A stretch of DNA of 64,000 nt from Ruminococcaceae bacterium UBA1236 (GTDB taxonomy: Bacteria > Bacillota > Clostridia > Oscillospirales > Acutalibacteraceae). Shown piece by piece: positions 18,002 to 26,561 of the stretch. Made by a program: the position numbers and the translations under genes. The notes beneath the pieces were generated by a model. The model did no database searches, was not told the DNA's origin, and saw only the letters and a program-made list of their open reading frames with translations. The stretch's first letter is position 1. Each line of letters opens with the position of its first letter. Location of the stretch: assembly GCA_002309055.1 (NCBI GenBank), contig DBWO01000051.1, forward strand, positions 35,001 through 99,000, in the 5' to 3' direction.

Positions 18002-18343
18002 TCACTCCGGTATTATTCTATTTTCGCCGCAGGAGCAGGATGTTGAGGTGAGAGCGTCCGGGATATCGACGATAAGCTCACTCTCCCCGAAACCGAGCCG
18101 CTTTGCCGCGGGCGAAAGCATATCGGCGGAGATTTCGCAGGCGTAAACTCCCCTGTTGGCACAATAATTCATTGAGCTTCTCAGAAGGCCCTCCGTCACG
18201 ATATCATCCGCACACGAGACGGCGGTGTACTTCATACGGTAGCCCGAGTATTCAAACTCGACCCTGCCGCAGTTTACGCCGTCAAGCACGGCTTCATAAG
18301 CCGCTGTGTTTTCTTTTTCGTCCACAGGTCTGAAAACAAGCAT
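18002..18343 (-). CDS. Uncharacterised 113-residue protein, possibly GNAT-like
   Basis: I do not recognise a named family. The sequence has an N-terminal strand-rich half (FRPVDEKENTAAYEAVLDG, VEFEYSGYRMKYTAV) and a helix followed by AAKRLGFGE, resembling the last part of a small GNAT acetyltransferase fold, although no clear acyl-CoA loop (Q/RxxGxG/A) is visible. The C-terminus has a CSCGE cysteine cluster. ATG 18343 follows GGGAG and the gene sits tightly between rluB and yicC, five and six bases from its neighbours, so it is expressed with them. Function unknown. Confidence 0.75.
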   Translation of the reverse strand: MLVFRPVDEKENTAAYEAVLDGVNCGRVEFEYSGYRMKYTAVSCADDIVTEGLLRSSMNYCANRGVYACEISADMLSPAAKRLGFGESELIVDIPDALTSTSCSCGENRIIPE

Positions 18344-18347
18344 ATTA

Positions 18348-19082
18348 TCACTCCCTGTCGGCCCCTGCGCTTTTAAGCAGGGATTCTATCTCTTTTTCTG
18401 TGAGGTCGCGGTATCTGCCTACGGGCAGGGAGCCGAGCTCAACGCTGCCGACAGCAGTCCTTTTAAGGCGGATAACCTCTTTTTCGAGCGCTTCGAGCAT
18501 ACGGCGTATCTGCCTGTTTCTGCCCTCGTGAAGCACTATCTCGATTACGGTTCTGTCCTCAAGCTTTTCGAGCGTGCGCACCCCGGCGGGCGCGGTCATT
18601 CTGCCGTCAAGCTCAATGCCTTCGGCAAGGCGCTTCATCTGCCCCTCGCTCATTTCTCCCCTTACCGTCACGCGGTAGGTTTTGGCTACATGGTGTGAGG
18701 GATGCATAAGGGCATTGGCAAACTTACCGTCATTTGTGAGGATAAGAGCGCCCTCGCTCACGCGGTCAAGCCTGCCTACGGGGTAAATGCGCTCCTTGAC
18801 CTTAACAAGGTCGGTCACGCACTTCCTGCCGAGCTCGTCATCCGTGGTGGTGACATATCCGCGGGGCTTGTTGAGAAGAATATAATAGAGATTTTTCGCC
18901 TGAAAAACTCTTTTGCCTCTCACGGTGACGGTGTCGTTTTTAACATCGACGCTGTCGCCGATTTTTGCCGTGCGGTTATTCACCCGGACAACGCCCTGCG
19001 CTATCAGCTCCTCGGCCTTACGCCTTGAAGCGACGCCGGCATCCGCCAGATATTTCTGAAGACGCACTTTGTTATCGGGCAA
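18348..19082 (-). CDS. rluB: RsuA/RluB-family rRNA pseudouridine synthase
   Basis: Protein of 244 residues with an N-terminal S4 RNA-binding domain (RLQKYLADAGVASRRKAEELI) and a pseudouridine synthase domain. The catalytic Asp is in PVGRLDRVSEGALILTND (position 3 of the RLD motif); HEGRNRQIRRML is the second signature. Most family members have Thr-x-Gly where this one has Ser-Glu-Gly. The start is TTG 19082 with GAGGTG upstream; there is no ATG before the S4 domain. In Bacillus rluB lies close to scpAB, as here. Confidence 0.92.
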   Translation of the reverse strand: MPDNKVRLQKYLADAGVASRRKAEELIAQGVVRVNNRTAKIGDSVDVKNDTVTVRGKRVFQAKNLYYILLNKPRGYVTTTDDELGRKCVTDLVKVKERIYPVGRLDRVSEGALILTNDGKFANALMHPSHHVAKTYRVTVRGEMSEGQMKRLAEGIELDGRMTAPAGVRTLEKLEDRTVIEIVLHEGRNRQIRRMLEALEKEVIRLKRTAVGSVELGSLPVGRYRDLTEKEIESLLKSAGADRE

Positions 19083-19096
19083 ACCTTTTCACCTCA

Positions 19097-19537
19097 TTAT
19101 TCGGCGTCTTGCGCAGCGGGAGCGGATTCCATATAGTCCGCAACTGCAGCGTCAACGCTTGTATCCTTGTGCTTGAGCTGTGCGATAACGTCGCTTGCCT
19201 TGTCAACAAGGTCGGGTACCATGCCTATAACTCTCTCAACAGAGCCCTCTGCGGCATTGATGTACTTGATTGATACGGAGCCGTTGTTGATAACGAGGAA
19301 AGCTACGGGATTAATGGTGATGCCTGCTCCGCCGCCGCCGCCGAAAAGCTCCTGATTATTCTTTGACGGGAAGTCACTGCCGCCCGACGCGAAACCGTAA
19401 GTAACCTTTGATACGGGGATAATCTGGATGCCGTTACCGATGTTGATGGGGTCACCGATTATGGTGCTGACATCTACAAGGTCCTTGATTTTTTCAATTG
19501 ATGTGCCGAGAATTCCTGATGCTGATTGCTCTTTCAT
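19097..19537 (-). CDS. ytfJ: YtfJ/GerW-family sporulation protein
   Basis: Protein of 146 residues. IIGDPINIGNGIQIIPVSKVTYGFASGGSD and the poly-Gly segment GGGGGAGITINPVAFLVI are the GerW/YtfJ signature. In B. subtilis GerW is made in the forespore and needed for proper germination, so its presence suggests a sporulating ancestor or life style. ATG 19537 overlaps the upstream DUF2953 stop by four bases, the same ytfI-ytfJ pairing as in Bacillus. Confidence 0.92.
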   Translation of the reverse strand: MKEQSASGILGTSIEKIKDLVDVSTIIGDPINIGNGIQIIPVSKVTYGFASGGSDFPSKNNQELFGGGGGAGITINPVAFLVINNGSVSIKYINAAEGSVERVIGMVPDLVDKASDVIAQLKHKDTSVDAAVADYMESAPAAQDAE

Positions 19538-20286
19538 TTTGCTTCACCTTTCGTTTTTAATAATTTTTTATTTTGTTCCTCCGCTGCCTCGGGCTTCGGA
19601 GCCTTCTGGCCTTTGAGGAATTTGATACCTACTTTGAACACTGTTCTGATTGCGAACGCGATAATCGCGTTTATGAGTCTGCGCGGGCAGAGTGAAAGCT
19701 TAGCGTGAAGCTTTGCCTCGTTTTTGCCTTCGATGAAATCGGGCTTAACCTCAACGCTGTACTTGCGCACTCTCATCGTGTCAACGATAAGGCCCACAGC
19801 CGGATAAAACGCCGAGCAGGTCTTGCCGTATTTTATCGCGGTGTCCGCACTGTCACCGGCGCCGACTTTGAGCAAAATAAACATTTCGTCGATTGTGAAT
19901 GAGCGGGCTATGCCTCTGAGCATTGTGCCGAGCACTTTTGAAAAGCGCCTTACAAGCTCAACGGTGCCGCTTACGCCGTTGTTGCGGTAATATTTGAGGA
20001 ACATATTGTCCTTCTTTGACTTCGGCTCTTTGATTGTTTCGTCCTTGGGCTTTTCTTCCTCCGGTTTCTTCGCTTCCTTAGCCGCTTTCTTTGCTTCCTT
20101 CTTCTTTTTCTTCTCCTCTTTCTTCTTCTCTTTCTCTTCGTCTTTCGGAAGGATTTTAAACTTAAGGAACAGCCACGTAACGGTTACATCCACACCGTCT
20201 TCGGAGTGAACAATGATTTTTAAGCCGATGGACAGCAAAAGAATGAAAAACAATATGATTCCCGCGAGTATCAGAAGTATTTTCAA
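19534..20286 (-). CDS. DUF2953 membrane protein (YtfI-like)
   Basis: Protein of 250 residues with an N-terminal membrane helix (ILLILAGIILFFILLLSIGL), a DUF2953-like region (VTVTWLFLKFKILPKD), a long Lys/Glu run (about 35 residues of KEEKKKKKEAKK type) and a C-terminal conserved part with FYPAVGLIVDTMRVRKYSVEVKPDF. Overlap with ytfJ supports identity as YtfI. The start appears to be TTG 20286, overlapping the scpB stop as TTGA, with GGAGG upstream. Molecular function unknown; sporulation context. Confidence 0.82.
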   Translation of the reverse strand: MKILLILAGIILFFILLLSIGLKIIVHSEDGVDVTVTWLFLKFKILPKDEEKEKKKEEKKKKKEAKKAAKEAKKPEEEKPKDETIKEPKSKKDNMFLKYYRNNGVSGTVELVRRFSKVLGTMLRGIARSFTIDEMFILLKVGAGDSADTAIKYGKTCSAFYPAVGLIVDTMRVRKYSVEVKPDFIEGKNEAKLHAKLSLCPRRLINAIIAFAIRTVFKVGIKFLKGQKAPKPEAAEEQNKKLLKTKGEAK

Positions 20287-20942
20287 TCTCCGCCCTCCTC
20301 CTGTATGATTTCTTCTTCCCCGTCTCCGGTTTCTTCATCGGACTTCTCGATTTCAGCCTGGAAGAAGTTTTTGATCTGCTCGCCCTGTGAGGAGTCTATC
20401 TCCTCGTCTATGCTCGTCATCTCTTCGCCCGTCTTTTCGGGAAGCTCGGGCAAATCCGCGAGAGATGTCAGGCAGAAGCACCTGAGAAAGCCGGGCGTTG
20501 TGCCGTAAAGCAGAGGTCTGCCGGGAAGCTCAAGCCGCCCTTTCTCCTCAAGCAGGCCTTTCTGGCAGAGCGTGTTGACAACGCCGGAGCAGTCAACGCC
20601 TCTGACCTGCTCAATATACGCCTTGGTGACAGGCTGGTTGTATGCCACCACGGCGAGCACCTCGAGCGCCGCGTTTGAGAGAGGAATGTTCTTTTTGATT
20701 TCGAGCACCGCCCTTATCTGAGGGGCGTATTCGGTGCGCGAGCACAGCTGATATTTGTTGCCGAGCTTTAAAAGGCAGATGCCGCTTTTCATATTGTCGA
20801 GCATTGCGCCTACCTCAAACAGCAGGGCTACCGCCGTTTCGGTTTCTATTTCGAGAGCTTCGGCGATTCTCACCGCCTCAAGCGGCTCGCCGCTCGCAAA
20901 GAGTATGGCTTCCACCGCGGCTCTCATTTCCTCATTCGTCAA
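20283..20942 (-). CDS. scpB: Segregation and condensation protein B
   Basis: Kleisin-partner winged-helix protein of 219 residues: AAVEAILFASGEPL at the start, AALEVLAVVAYNQPVTKAYIEQVRGVDCSGVVNTL and GRPLLYGTTPGFLR are ScpB signatures. It works with Smc and ScpA in chromosome segregation. The C-terminus is an acidic tail. The likely start is TTG 20942 with GGGAGG nine bases upstream, overlapping scpA by 11 bases; ATG 20927 is an alternative with a poorly spaced site. Confidence 0.94.
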   Translation of the reverse strand: MTNEEMRAAVEAILFASGEPLEAVRIAEALEIETETAVALLFEVGAMLDNMKSGICLLKLGNKYQLCSRTEYAPQIRAVLEIKKNIPLSNAALEVLAVVAYNQPVTKAYIEQVRGVDCSGVVNTLCQKGLLEEKGRLELPGRPLLYGTTPGFLRCFCLTSLADLPELPEKTGEEMTSIDEEIDSSQGEQIKNFFQAEIEKSDEETGDGEEEIIQEEGGD

Positions 20943-21663
20943 TTTCTATTTCCTCCCCTCTGCCTTTGAGCAATGTTATGTCGGGGTTTTCAAGGTCGCC
21001 TTCAACGCTCACGCGCTTTGCCTTGATCATCGCGAGCATCGCGAGGAAAATAGCGACCATCTCCGAGCGGGAGTTTGCTTTTTCAAAAAACGATTTGAAC
21101 TTCTGCTTTTCTCCCGATTTGAATTTTTCGGTAATCACACTGACCATTGAGGCGACGGACACAATCTTACGCGCAACAATGCCCCTGAATGCTTCAACGG
21201 GCGGCGGCAGCTTTCTCATGCCTTTGCCGACAGCGGATATGTATGCTTTGAAAATGTCAACGGGCTCGTGAATTCTCGTGTAGGTCGGGTCCGCCTCAAT
21301 CTCCTCCGGCTCGCGCCAGAAATAGTCGAAGCCGAGGCCCGTCCTGCGCAGTTCGCCCGCGACAATCTTGCAGTCCCTGTATTCGATAAGCTCGCCCCTG
21401 AGCTCTTCAACGAGCTTCTCCGCCTCTTCGTGAACAGGCAGGAGCGAAAGCGTCTTTATGTAAATCAGCCTCGCAGCCATCTCGAGGAATTCGCTTGAAA
21501 CATCAAGGTCGTCTTCCTGCAGGGCTTTGACATAGTCAAGATACTGCTCGATAATTTCCATTATCGGCACATCGTTGATGCTGACCTGTTTTTTGCTTAT
21601 AAGCTGAAGGAGGAGGTCCATAGGTCCCTCAAACACCTCAAGCTTGTACTGAATCTTTTCCAA
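20932..21663 (-). CDS. scpA: Segregation and condensation protein A
   Basis: Kleisin of 243 residues bridging the Smc heads: LEVFEGPMDLLLQLISKKQVSINDVPI near the N-terminus and AMIKAKRVSVEGDLENPDI at the C-terminus are family hallmarks; YLDYVK and LEMAARLIYIKTLSLLP lie between. Start at TTG 21663 with GGGAG eight bases upstream; no suitable ATG precedes the conserved region. Confidence 0.94.
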   Translation of the reverse strand: MEKIQYKLEVFEGPMDLLLQLISKKQVSINDVPIMEIIEQYLDYVKALQEDDLDVSSEFLEMAARLIYIKTLSLLPVHEEAEKLVEELRGELIEYRDCKIVAGELRRTGLGFDYFWREPEEIEADPTYTRIHEPVDIFKAYISAVGKGMRKLPPPVEAFRGIVARKIVSVASMVSVITEKFKSGEKQKFKSFFEKANSRSEMVAIFLAMLAMIKAKRVSVEGDLENPDITLLKGRGEEIEIDE

Positions 21664-21681
21664 AACTTTTTCTCCCCGAAT

Positions 21682-22368
21682 TTATTGTATGAGACCGAAT
21701 GCCATAAAAGGTAACCGGGCAATAGATTCTATGCCTTTCATCACCGCGGATGAAATGAAACTGAGGGGCGCGGACAGAACTCCGAAGAAGAGAAGCACCA
21801 TCACGCCTATCATGATATATCTCTCATATTGCATAAGCTTGAAATAATATTTTGACGGAAGGAAAACATTGAGTATCCTTGAGCCGTCAAGCGGCGGAAC
21901 GGGAATGAGGTTAAAAACACCGAGTGTTACATTCACATAAGCCGCCCAGTAGAAAAACTGACCGGCAACGCCTGCAAAATCGACTGCCGAGCGCTGATAA
22001 TAACCCCAGAAGGGAATATAAATCAGGCAGAACAGCAGAGCCATAATCAGGTTTGACAGGGGACCTGCCGCCGCGGTAATCGCCATACCCGCCTTCGGAT
22101 TTTTGAAGTTTCTCGCGTTTACGGGCACAGGCTTTGCGTAACCGAAGCCGACGAGCATAATCATTATCGAGCCGATAAGGTCAAGATGAGCGAGAGGATT
22201 AAGGGTAAGGCGCCCTTTGAGTCTGGCTGTGTCATCACCGAGCTTTGTGGCGGTGAATGCGTGGGCAAACTCGTGAACGGGAAGTGTGCAAAACACTACG
22301 AACACCCTCGCAAAAAGGTTTATCAGGGTATCAATCGAAAAACCGTGGCGGATAATATCTGTTAACAT
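21682..22368 (-). CDS. Site-2 protease family membrane metalloprotease (M50)
   Basis: Polytopic protein of 228 residues with five or so hydrophobic segments. The zinc site VHEFAHAFTA (His 32, Glu 33, His 36) lies in the first, and the third ligand region is VPPLDGSRIL. KLGDDTARLKGRLTLNPLAHLD identifies the short YwhC-like group, whose substrates are unknown. ATG 22368 follows GAAGGAGAA and overlaps the prmC stop. It often stands next to scpA in Clostridia. Confidence 0.92.
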   Translation of the reverse strand: MLTDIIRHGFSIDTLINLFARVFVVFCTLPVHEFAHAFTATKLGDDTARLKGRLTLNPLAHLDLIGSIMIMLVGFGYAKPVPVNARNFKNPKAGMAITAAAGPLSNLIMALLFCLIYIPFWGYYQRSAVDFAGVAGQFFYWAAYVNVTLGVFNLIPVPPLDGSRILNVFLPSKYYFKLMQYERYIMIGVMVLLFFGVLSAPLSFISSAVMKGIESIARLPFMAFGLIQ

Positions 22369-23189
22369 CTGTCTTCTCCTTCAACCAGGACTCTGACGTT
22401 TCCGTAACAATCACGGAGCAGTCTTGAGCCCGGGAACATATTCATTAAATCGCCGCCCTGGTCCTCGCCGCATTCAAACGCCGCGGCGCCCCGGCAGAGC
22501 GATGGTATTATTTTTTTAAGCGCCCTGTAAAACGTGAGGCCGTCCTCACCGCCGTCAAGGGCGGTTACGGGCTCGCGCAGGACCTCCGTCTGAAGAGCGG
22601 GAATCTCCGAGCTTTTAATGTAAGGCGGATTTGAAAGAAGCAAATCGCATTCCGGAAGACCGAGAGAAGCGATGTCTTCAAGAATATCGCCCTTTATGAT
22701 TACGGCGTTTTTGACACCCCGGGCGTTTTTGGCGAGGATTTCAAACGCTTCGTCATATTTTTCAACAAGATAAACTTTTGAGCCGGGTATGAGAGACGCG
22801 AGCGTTAAGCCGATGCATCCCGTGCCGGCGCACAGGTCGATTATCACGGGGTTTTCTCTGCCTTTGAGATACTCAAGAGCAAAGTCAACAAGAAGCTCCG
22901 TTTCGGGCCTCGGGATGAGCGCGCCCTCGGCGGTGTAAAACTCCCTGCCGTAAAACTCCCATTTACCGGTTATGTACTGTATTGGTCTGCCGGATATCCT
23001 CTCGGCGATTTTGTCTCTGAAGTTCTTTTCCTGCTCCGCGGTCAGCTCATCGCCCTGCGAGGCAAGCAGCTTTGACGCCGTTTCGCCGGTAACCGACTCA
23101 AGCAGCCATAAGCTCTCGGATGGGGCGTTGCTTATGCCCGATGAAGCGAGGGCTTCCTGCCCGTATTTACGCGCCTGTGCTTTCGTCAT
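22362..23189 (-). CDS. prmC: Peptide chain release factor glutamine methyltransferase
   Basis: SAM-dependent enzyme of 275 residues that methylates the GGQ glutamine of release factors. DLCAGTGCIGLTLA is the SAM loop, LLSNPPYIKSSEI contains the NPPY substrate motif, and RPIQYITGKWEFYG / LIPRPETELLVD are PrmC-specific. The start is ATG 23189; it lies 23 bases inside the end of the upstream DUF1385 gene, whose coding sequence supplies the AGAGGA site about eleven bases ahead. An in-frame GTG at 23210 is an alternative. The usual neighbour prfA is not here. Confidence 0.93.
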   Translation of the reverse strand: MTKAQARKYGQEALASSGISNAPSESLWLLESVTGETASKLLASQGDELTAEQEKNFRDKIAERISGRPIQYITGKWEFYGREFYTAEGALIPRPETELLVDFALEYLKGRENPVIIDLCAGTGCIGLTLASLIPGSKVYLVEKYDEAFEILAKNARGVKNAVIIKGDILEDIASLGLPECDLLLSNPPYIKSSEIPALQTEVLREPVTALDGGEDGLTFYRALKKIIPSLCRGAAAFECGEDQGGDLMNMFPGSRLLRDCYGNVRVLVEGEDRC

Positions 23190-24363
23190 CTTCGGCAGCT
23201 TCCTCTTCACTCGCAGCTTCTTCGGCTGACTCCGCGATTTCTTCAGCAGCCTCTTCGGCTGTCTCTGCGATTTCCTCAGTAGCCTCTTCGGCTGTCTCTG
23301 CGATTTCCTCGGTAACTTCTTCGGCTGTCTCTGCGATTTCCTCAGCAGCTTCTTCCGCTGTTTCTTCGGCTGTTTCCTCCGCCGCTTCTTCCGCGGGCTC
23401 TTCCTTCACGGGCGCCTCGCCTGTGAGCGCCGCCTTGAGCGCCTCAATGGCGACCTCGGCGATTTTACCATCGGGTTCAGCGGTGGTTATCCTCTGCATT
23501 GCGAGACCGGGAGCCGAAAGAAATCTTGTGAACGCGTTGGGGTATTTGCCCGCGAGCTGTATGAATTCAAATCCGATACCCATGATAAGGGGCAGGAGTG
23601 AAACCTTGATGCAGATCCATACCCATCTGACACCCGCGAGACCGGGGAAAAGGATGGCGACTACGGATGAAATCAGAATGCTGAGAATGATGGTGACAAA
23701 AATGAAACTTGTGCCGCACCTCGGGTGAAACCTTCTCTCTTTAAGCACGTTTTCAACCGTGAGCTCATTACCGTGCTCAAAGCAGAATATTGCCTTGTGC
23801 TCCGCGCCGTGATACATATAAACGCGGTGAATCTCCTTCATCTTTGAAGTGAGGAACATATAGGTGACAAATATGATAATGCGGATAACGCCCTCGATAA
23901 GAGCTCTCGCTCTTGAAACATCGGTATTCGCGAGGATGTGCTTGTCAACAAGATCAAATACAAACGAAGGAAGCCACATAAAGAGCACGAACGCGAGCAG
24001 GATGCCGAGCACCGAGCCGACAACGCCGATAACCGTCATCATCTTCGGACCGAAATGATCCTCAACCCACTTGTCGAGCTTTGAGTCGCTTTCGGTCGCC
24101 TCCATATCGAGCGTTGTTTTTTCGGCGGACTCCATAAGGAGCTTGTAACCGAATATCATTGACTCAACAAACGAAACCACGCCTCTGATAAAGGGGATGT
24201 TGAGCGCCTTATACTTTTTGCGCACCGAAACAAAATCCTTCATCTCGGTATCTATTGTGCCGTCGGGCAGGCGGCAGCTCATTGCCGTGCCTTTGGGGCC
24301 TCTCATCATTATGCCTTCCATGAGGGCCTGACCGCCGACTGCCACATAATCCTGTTTACTCAT
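23167..24363 (-). CDS. DUF1385 membrane protein (YqhQ-like) with acidic repeat tail
   Basis: Protein of 398 residues. GGQALMEGIMMRGP at the start, HGAEHKAIFCFEHG, HPRCGTSFIF and GLAMQRITTAEPDG are DUF1385 signatures; four to five hydrophobic segments make it an integral membrane protein of unknown function. The last 85 or so residues are almost entirely Glu, Ala, Thr and Ile and include four tandem 11-residue units (EEIAETAEEVT type), absent from ordinary members. Start at ATG 24363 after AAGGAGGAA. DUF1385 usually precedes prmC, as here. Confidence 0.9.
   Translation of the reverse strand: MSKQDYVAVGGQALMEGIMMRGPKGTAMSCRLPDGTIDTEMKDFVSVRKKYKALNIPFIRGVVSFVESMIFGYKLLMESAEKTTLDMEATESDSKLDKWVEDHFGPKMMTVIGVVGSVLGILLAFVLFMWLPSFVFDLVDKHILANTDVSRARALIEGVIRIIIFVTYMFLTSKMKEIHRVYMYHGAEHKAIFCFEHGNELTVENVLKERRFHPRCGTSFIFVTIILSILISSVVAILFPGLAGVRWVWICIKVSLLPLIMGIGFEFIQLAGKYPNAFTRFLSAPGLAMQRITTAEPDGKIAEVAIEALKAALTGEAPVKEEPAEEAAEETAEETAEEAAEEIAETAEEVTEEIAETAEEATEEIAETAEEAAEEIAESAEEAASEEEAAEDDESTGA
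23212..23343 (-). repeat. Four tandem 33-bp repeats encoding 11-residue units
   Basis: Four consecutive units EEIAETAEEVT, EEIAETAEEAT, EEIAETAEEAA and EEIAESAEEAA at the C-terminus of the DUF1385 protein. DNA units are near-identical, and looser Glu/Ala repeats extend upstream to about 23412. An 11-residue period fits a hendecad coiled coil. Confidence 0.9.
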
Positions 24364-25813
24364 TATCGCTTTCCTCCTTCTCTTGTTTCTCCTGCTTCGG
24401 CGAATTCTCAAGCGGGAGGGTTACGGTGACCGTTGTACCCACACCGTAAACCGAATCAATATCGAGAGTGCCGCCGTGGTATCTGACTATCTCGTCACAG
24501 ACCGCGAGACCGATGCCGGAACCCCTGACGGTATTGTTTGCTTTGTAAAACTTCTCTTTGATGTGCGGAATATCTTCTTCGGCTATACCCACACCGTTAT
24601 CTTTGAATTTTATGACAAGCTCTTTTTTGTCTTCAATGGTAGCGGAAACCGTAATCTTTCCGCCCTCCTGCGTATATTTGACGGCATTGTCAAGCACATT
24701 TATAAACACCTGCTTTATGCGTGAAGGGTCGCCGTTGCCCGGAGCGGGAATCGCCGGGGCGTTGTATGTGAGCTCTATGCCGTTTCTGAATGCTCTGTCC
24801 TTGAATGAATAAGCAACATCGTCAAGCTCGGCGAGGAAGTCCATCTTCATGGTGTTGTATTTCATTCTGCCGCTGCTGATTCTTGAGAAATCGAGCAGAT
24901 CCTCAACCATTCCGTTGAGTCTTGTGGACTCGCTTATGATTATATCCATACCGCGCTTTGTCATTGTCGGGTCGCTGTCGCCTATCTGAAGCAGTGTTTC
25001 GCCCCAGCCTTTGATGGCGGTGAGCGGAGTGCGCAGTTCGTGGGATATGGTGGAGATGAAATCGTTCTTCATCCTGTCCATCTCGGAGAGCTTGTCCGCC
25101 ATGTCGTTAATCGTGGCGCAAAGCTCGCCTATTTCGTCGTTATATGGGTAGTGGTCTATGCTCGCGGCAAAATCACCGCCCGCTATCTTTTTGGCTATTT
25201 CGCCTATCTCCTTAACGGGGTTAACGATTGAGCGGATAAAAGCCATACCGCTCAGGATAAGCGCGGCGAACATAAGAAGGGCGACCGCCATAATCATAAA
25301 CATCACGTTTACAAGCTGCCTGTCCATCGCGTCAAGCGAAACCATATATCTTATCGCGCCGCCGTAACTGCCGTTTTCGTAGCGGTAGACGCAGGTATTT
25401 GCCATTATCTTTTCGCCCGAGGGAAGTCTGCCCGTCCACAGGGCGGAGCTGTCCGGGCTCGCCTTCGCCTCTTCATATTCGGGTATCTCAACATTGTCCG
25501 CAATAGCGAAACCGCTTGAGGTAACCACGACCTTGCCGCTTTTGCTTATGACCCAGACAGCCATAGTGTCCGCGGAGGCGAAGTTTTCGCAGTATTCTCT
25601 CGCGGCGTCCTCAAAGCCGGTTGTTGACGCGCCGTACATGCCGAAGATGGTGGAAATCTCTTCGGCGGTCATCGCCTCAACCGTCATCTGAGCGGTGCCG
25701 TAATAATAGTTGCGGATTATCAAATAAAGAAATGCCGAAACCAATATGAGGATTACGAGCACAATCGAGGCAACGTTAAGCAGCCAACGCCTTGTTATGC
25801 CCTGATATTTCAT
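24356..25813 (-). CDS. Membrane sensor histidine kinase with HAMP domain
   Basis: Protein of 485 residues: membrane helix at about 11-33, extracellular sensor region of about 135 residues, second helix at 168-193, HAMP, dimerisation domain with phospho-acceptor His 258 in STISHELRTPLTAIKGW, and an ATPase domain with N box (QVFINVLDNAVKYT), DNGVGI and GSGIGLAV. Overall plan resembles PhoR/WalK/ResE kinases. It is encoded 39 bp after its response regulator. The tail overlaps the DUF1385 start by eight bases. The signal is unknown. Confidence 0.93.
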   Translation of the reverse strand: MKYQGITRRWLLNVASIVLVILILVSAFLYLIIRNYYYGTAQMTVEAMTAEEISTIFGMYGASTTGFEDAAREYCENFASADTMAVWVISKSGKVVVTSSGFAIADNVEIPEYEEAKASPDSSALWTGRLPSGEKIMANTCVYRYENGSYGGAIRYMVSLDAMDRQLVNVMFMIMAVALLMFAALILSGMAFIRSIVNPVKEIGEIAKKIAGGDFAASIDHYPYNDEIGELCATINDMADKLSEMDRMKNDFISTISHELRTPLTAIKGWGETLLQIGDSDPTMTKRGMDIIISESTRLNGMVEDLLDFSRISSGRMKYNTMKMDFLAELDDVAYSFKDRAFRNGIELTYNAPAIPAPGNGDPSRIKQVFINVLDNAVKYTQEGGKITVSATIEDKKELVIKFKDNGVGIAEEDIPHIKEKFYKANNTVRGSGIGLAVCDEIVRYHGGTLDIDSVYGVGTTVTVTLPLENSPKQEKQEKEESDNE

Positions 25814-25852
25814 TGTCGGCCGCCTCCTTTGCTCCGGTTTATGCCGCTTTGA

Positions 25853-26551
25853 TTACACCTGCCACTTATACCCTACGCCCCAGATTGTGAGCAGGTGCTT
25901 GGGGACAGAGGGCTCATCCTCGACTTTCATTCTCAGACGCCTGATGTTAACGTCAACTATCTTCTCCTCACCGTAATACTCGGTGCCCCACACCTTGTTG
26001 AGGATATCCGTGCGGCTGAGCGCTTCGTTCGGCTTTGAGAAGAAGAGCTCTATTATCTGGAATTCAACCTGTGTGAGCTCAACATAAACACCGTTTTTGG
26101 TGAGTGAATGCGAGCGCATATTGAGCTTGAATTCACCCAGCTCAATTTCGTCCGCCGTTTTTACGGATGAAACATTGTTCATCTCAACGCGGCGGTAGAT
26201 GGCGTCCACTCTTGCGACAAGCTCCGTGGGAGAGAATGGCTTTGTGATGTAATCGTCCGCTCCCATCATGAGGCCGGTAATTTTATCCATCTCCTGGCTC
26301 TTCGCCGTGAGCATGATTATGCCTATGTTGTTGTTCTTTTCTCTCAGGCTTTTGCAGACGGTGAGGCCGTCAACATTCGGCATCATAACGTCCAGCACGG
26401 CAACGTCGATATCTCCGCCGTAAGTTTCGTAAAGCTCGAGGGCAACAGCGCCGTCCTCCGCCTCAACAACTTCGTAGCCGGCGCGCTTTAAATTGATAAC
26501 AACAAAATCTCTTATCGCGGATTCGTCTTCAGCTATAAGTACTCTTTTCAT
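25853..26551 (-). CDS. OmpR/PhoB-family response regulator
   Basis: Two-domain regulator of 232 residues: receiver with acidic pocket EDE near 8-10, phospho-acceptor Asp 54 in VAVLDVMMPNVDG, and Lys in IIMLTAKSQ; winged-helix DNA-binding domain with VELTQVEFQIIELFF and VDVNIRRLRMKVE...LLTIWGVGYKW. Closest by appearance to the PhoP/WalR/RegX3 group. ATG 26551 is preferred over GTG 26560 because GAGGTG sits six bases ahead. Cognate kinase follows downstream. Confidence 0.93.
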   Translation of the reverse strand: MKRVLIAEDESAIRDFVVINLKRAGYEVVEAEDGAVALELYETYGGDIDVAVLDVMMPNVDGLTVCKSLREKNNNIGIIMLTAKSQEMDKITGLMMGADDYITKPFSPTELVARVDAIYRRVEMNNVSSVKTADEIELGEFKLNMRSHSLTKNGVYVELTQVEFQIIELFFSKPNEALSRTDILNKVWGTEYYGEEKIVDVNIRRLRMKVEDEPSVPKHLLTIWGVGYKWQV

Positions 26552-26561
26552 CTCTTTCACC

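Noticed and set aside
23212..23343. 33-base repeats considered as a CRISPR array
   Set aside because: Directly adjoining copies without spacers, coding for an 11-residue protein repeat.
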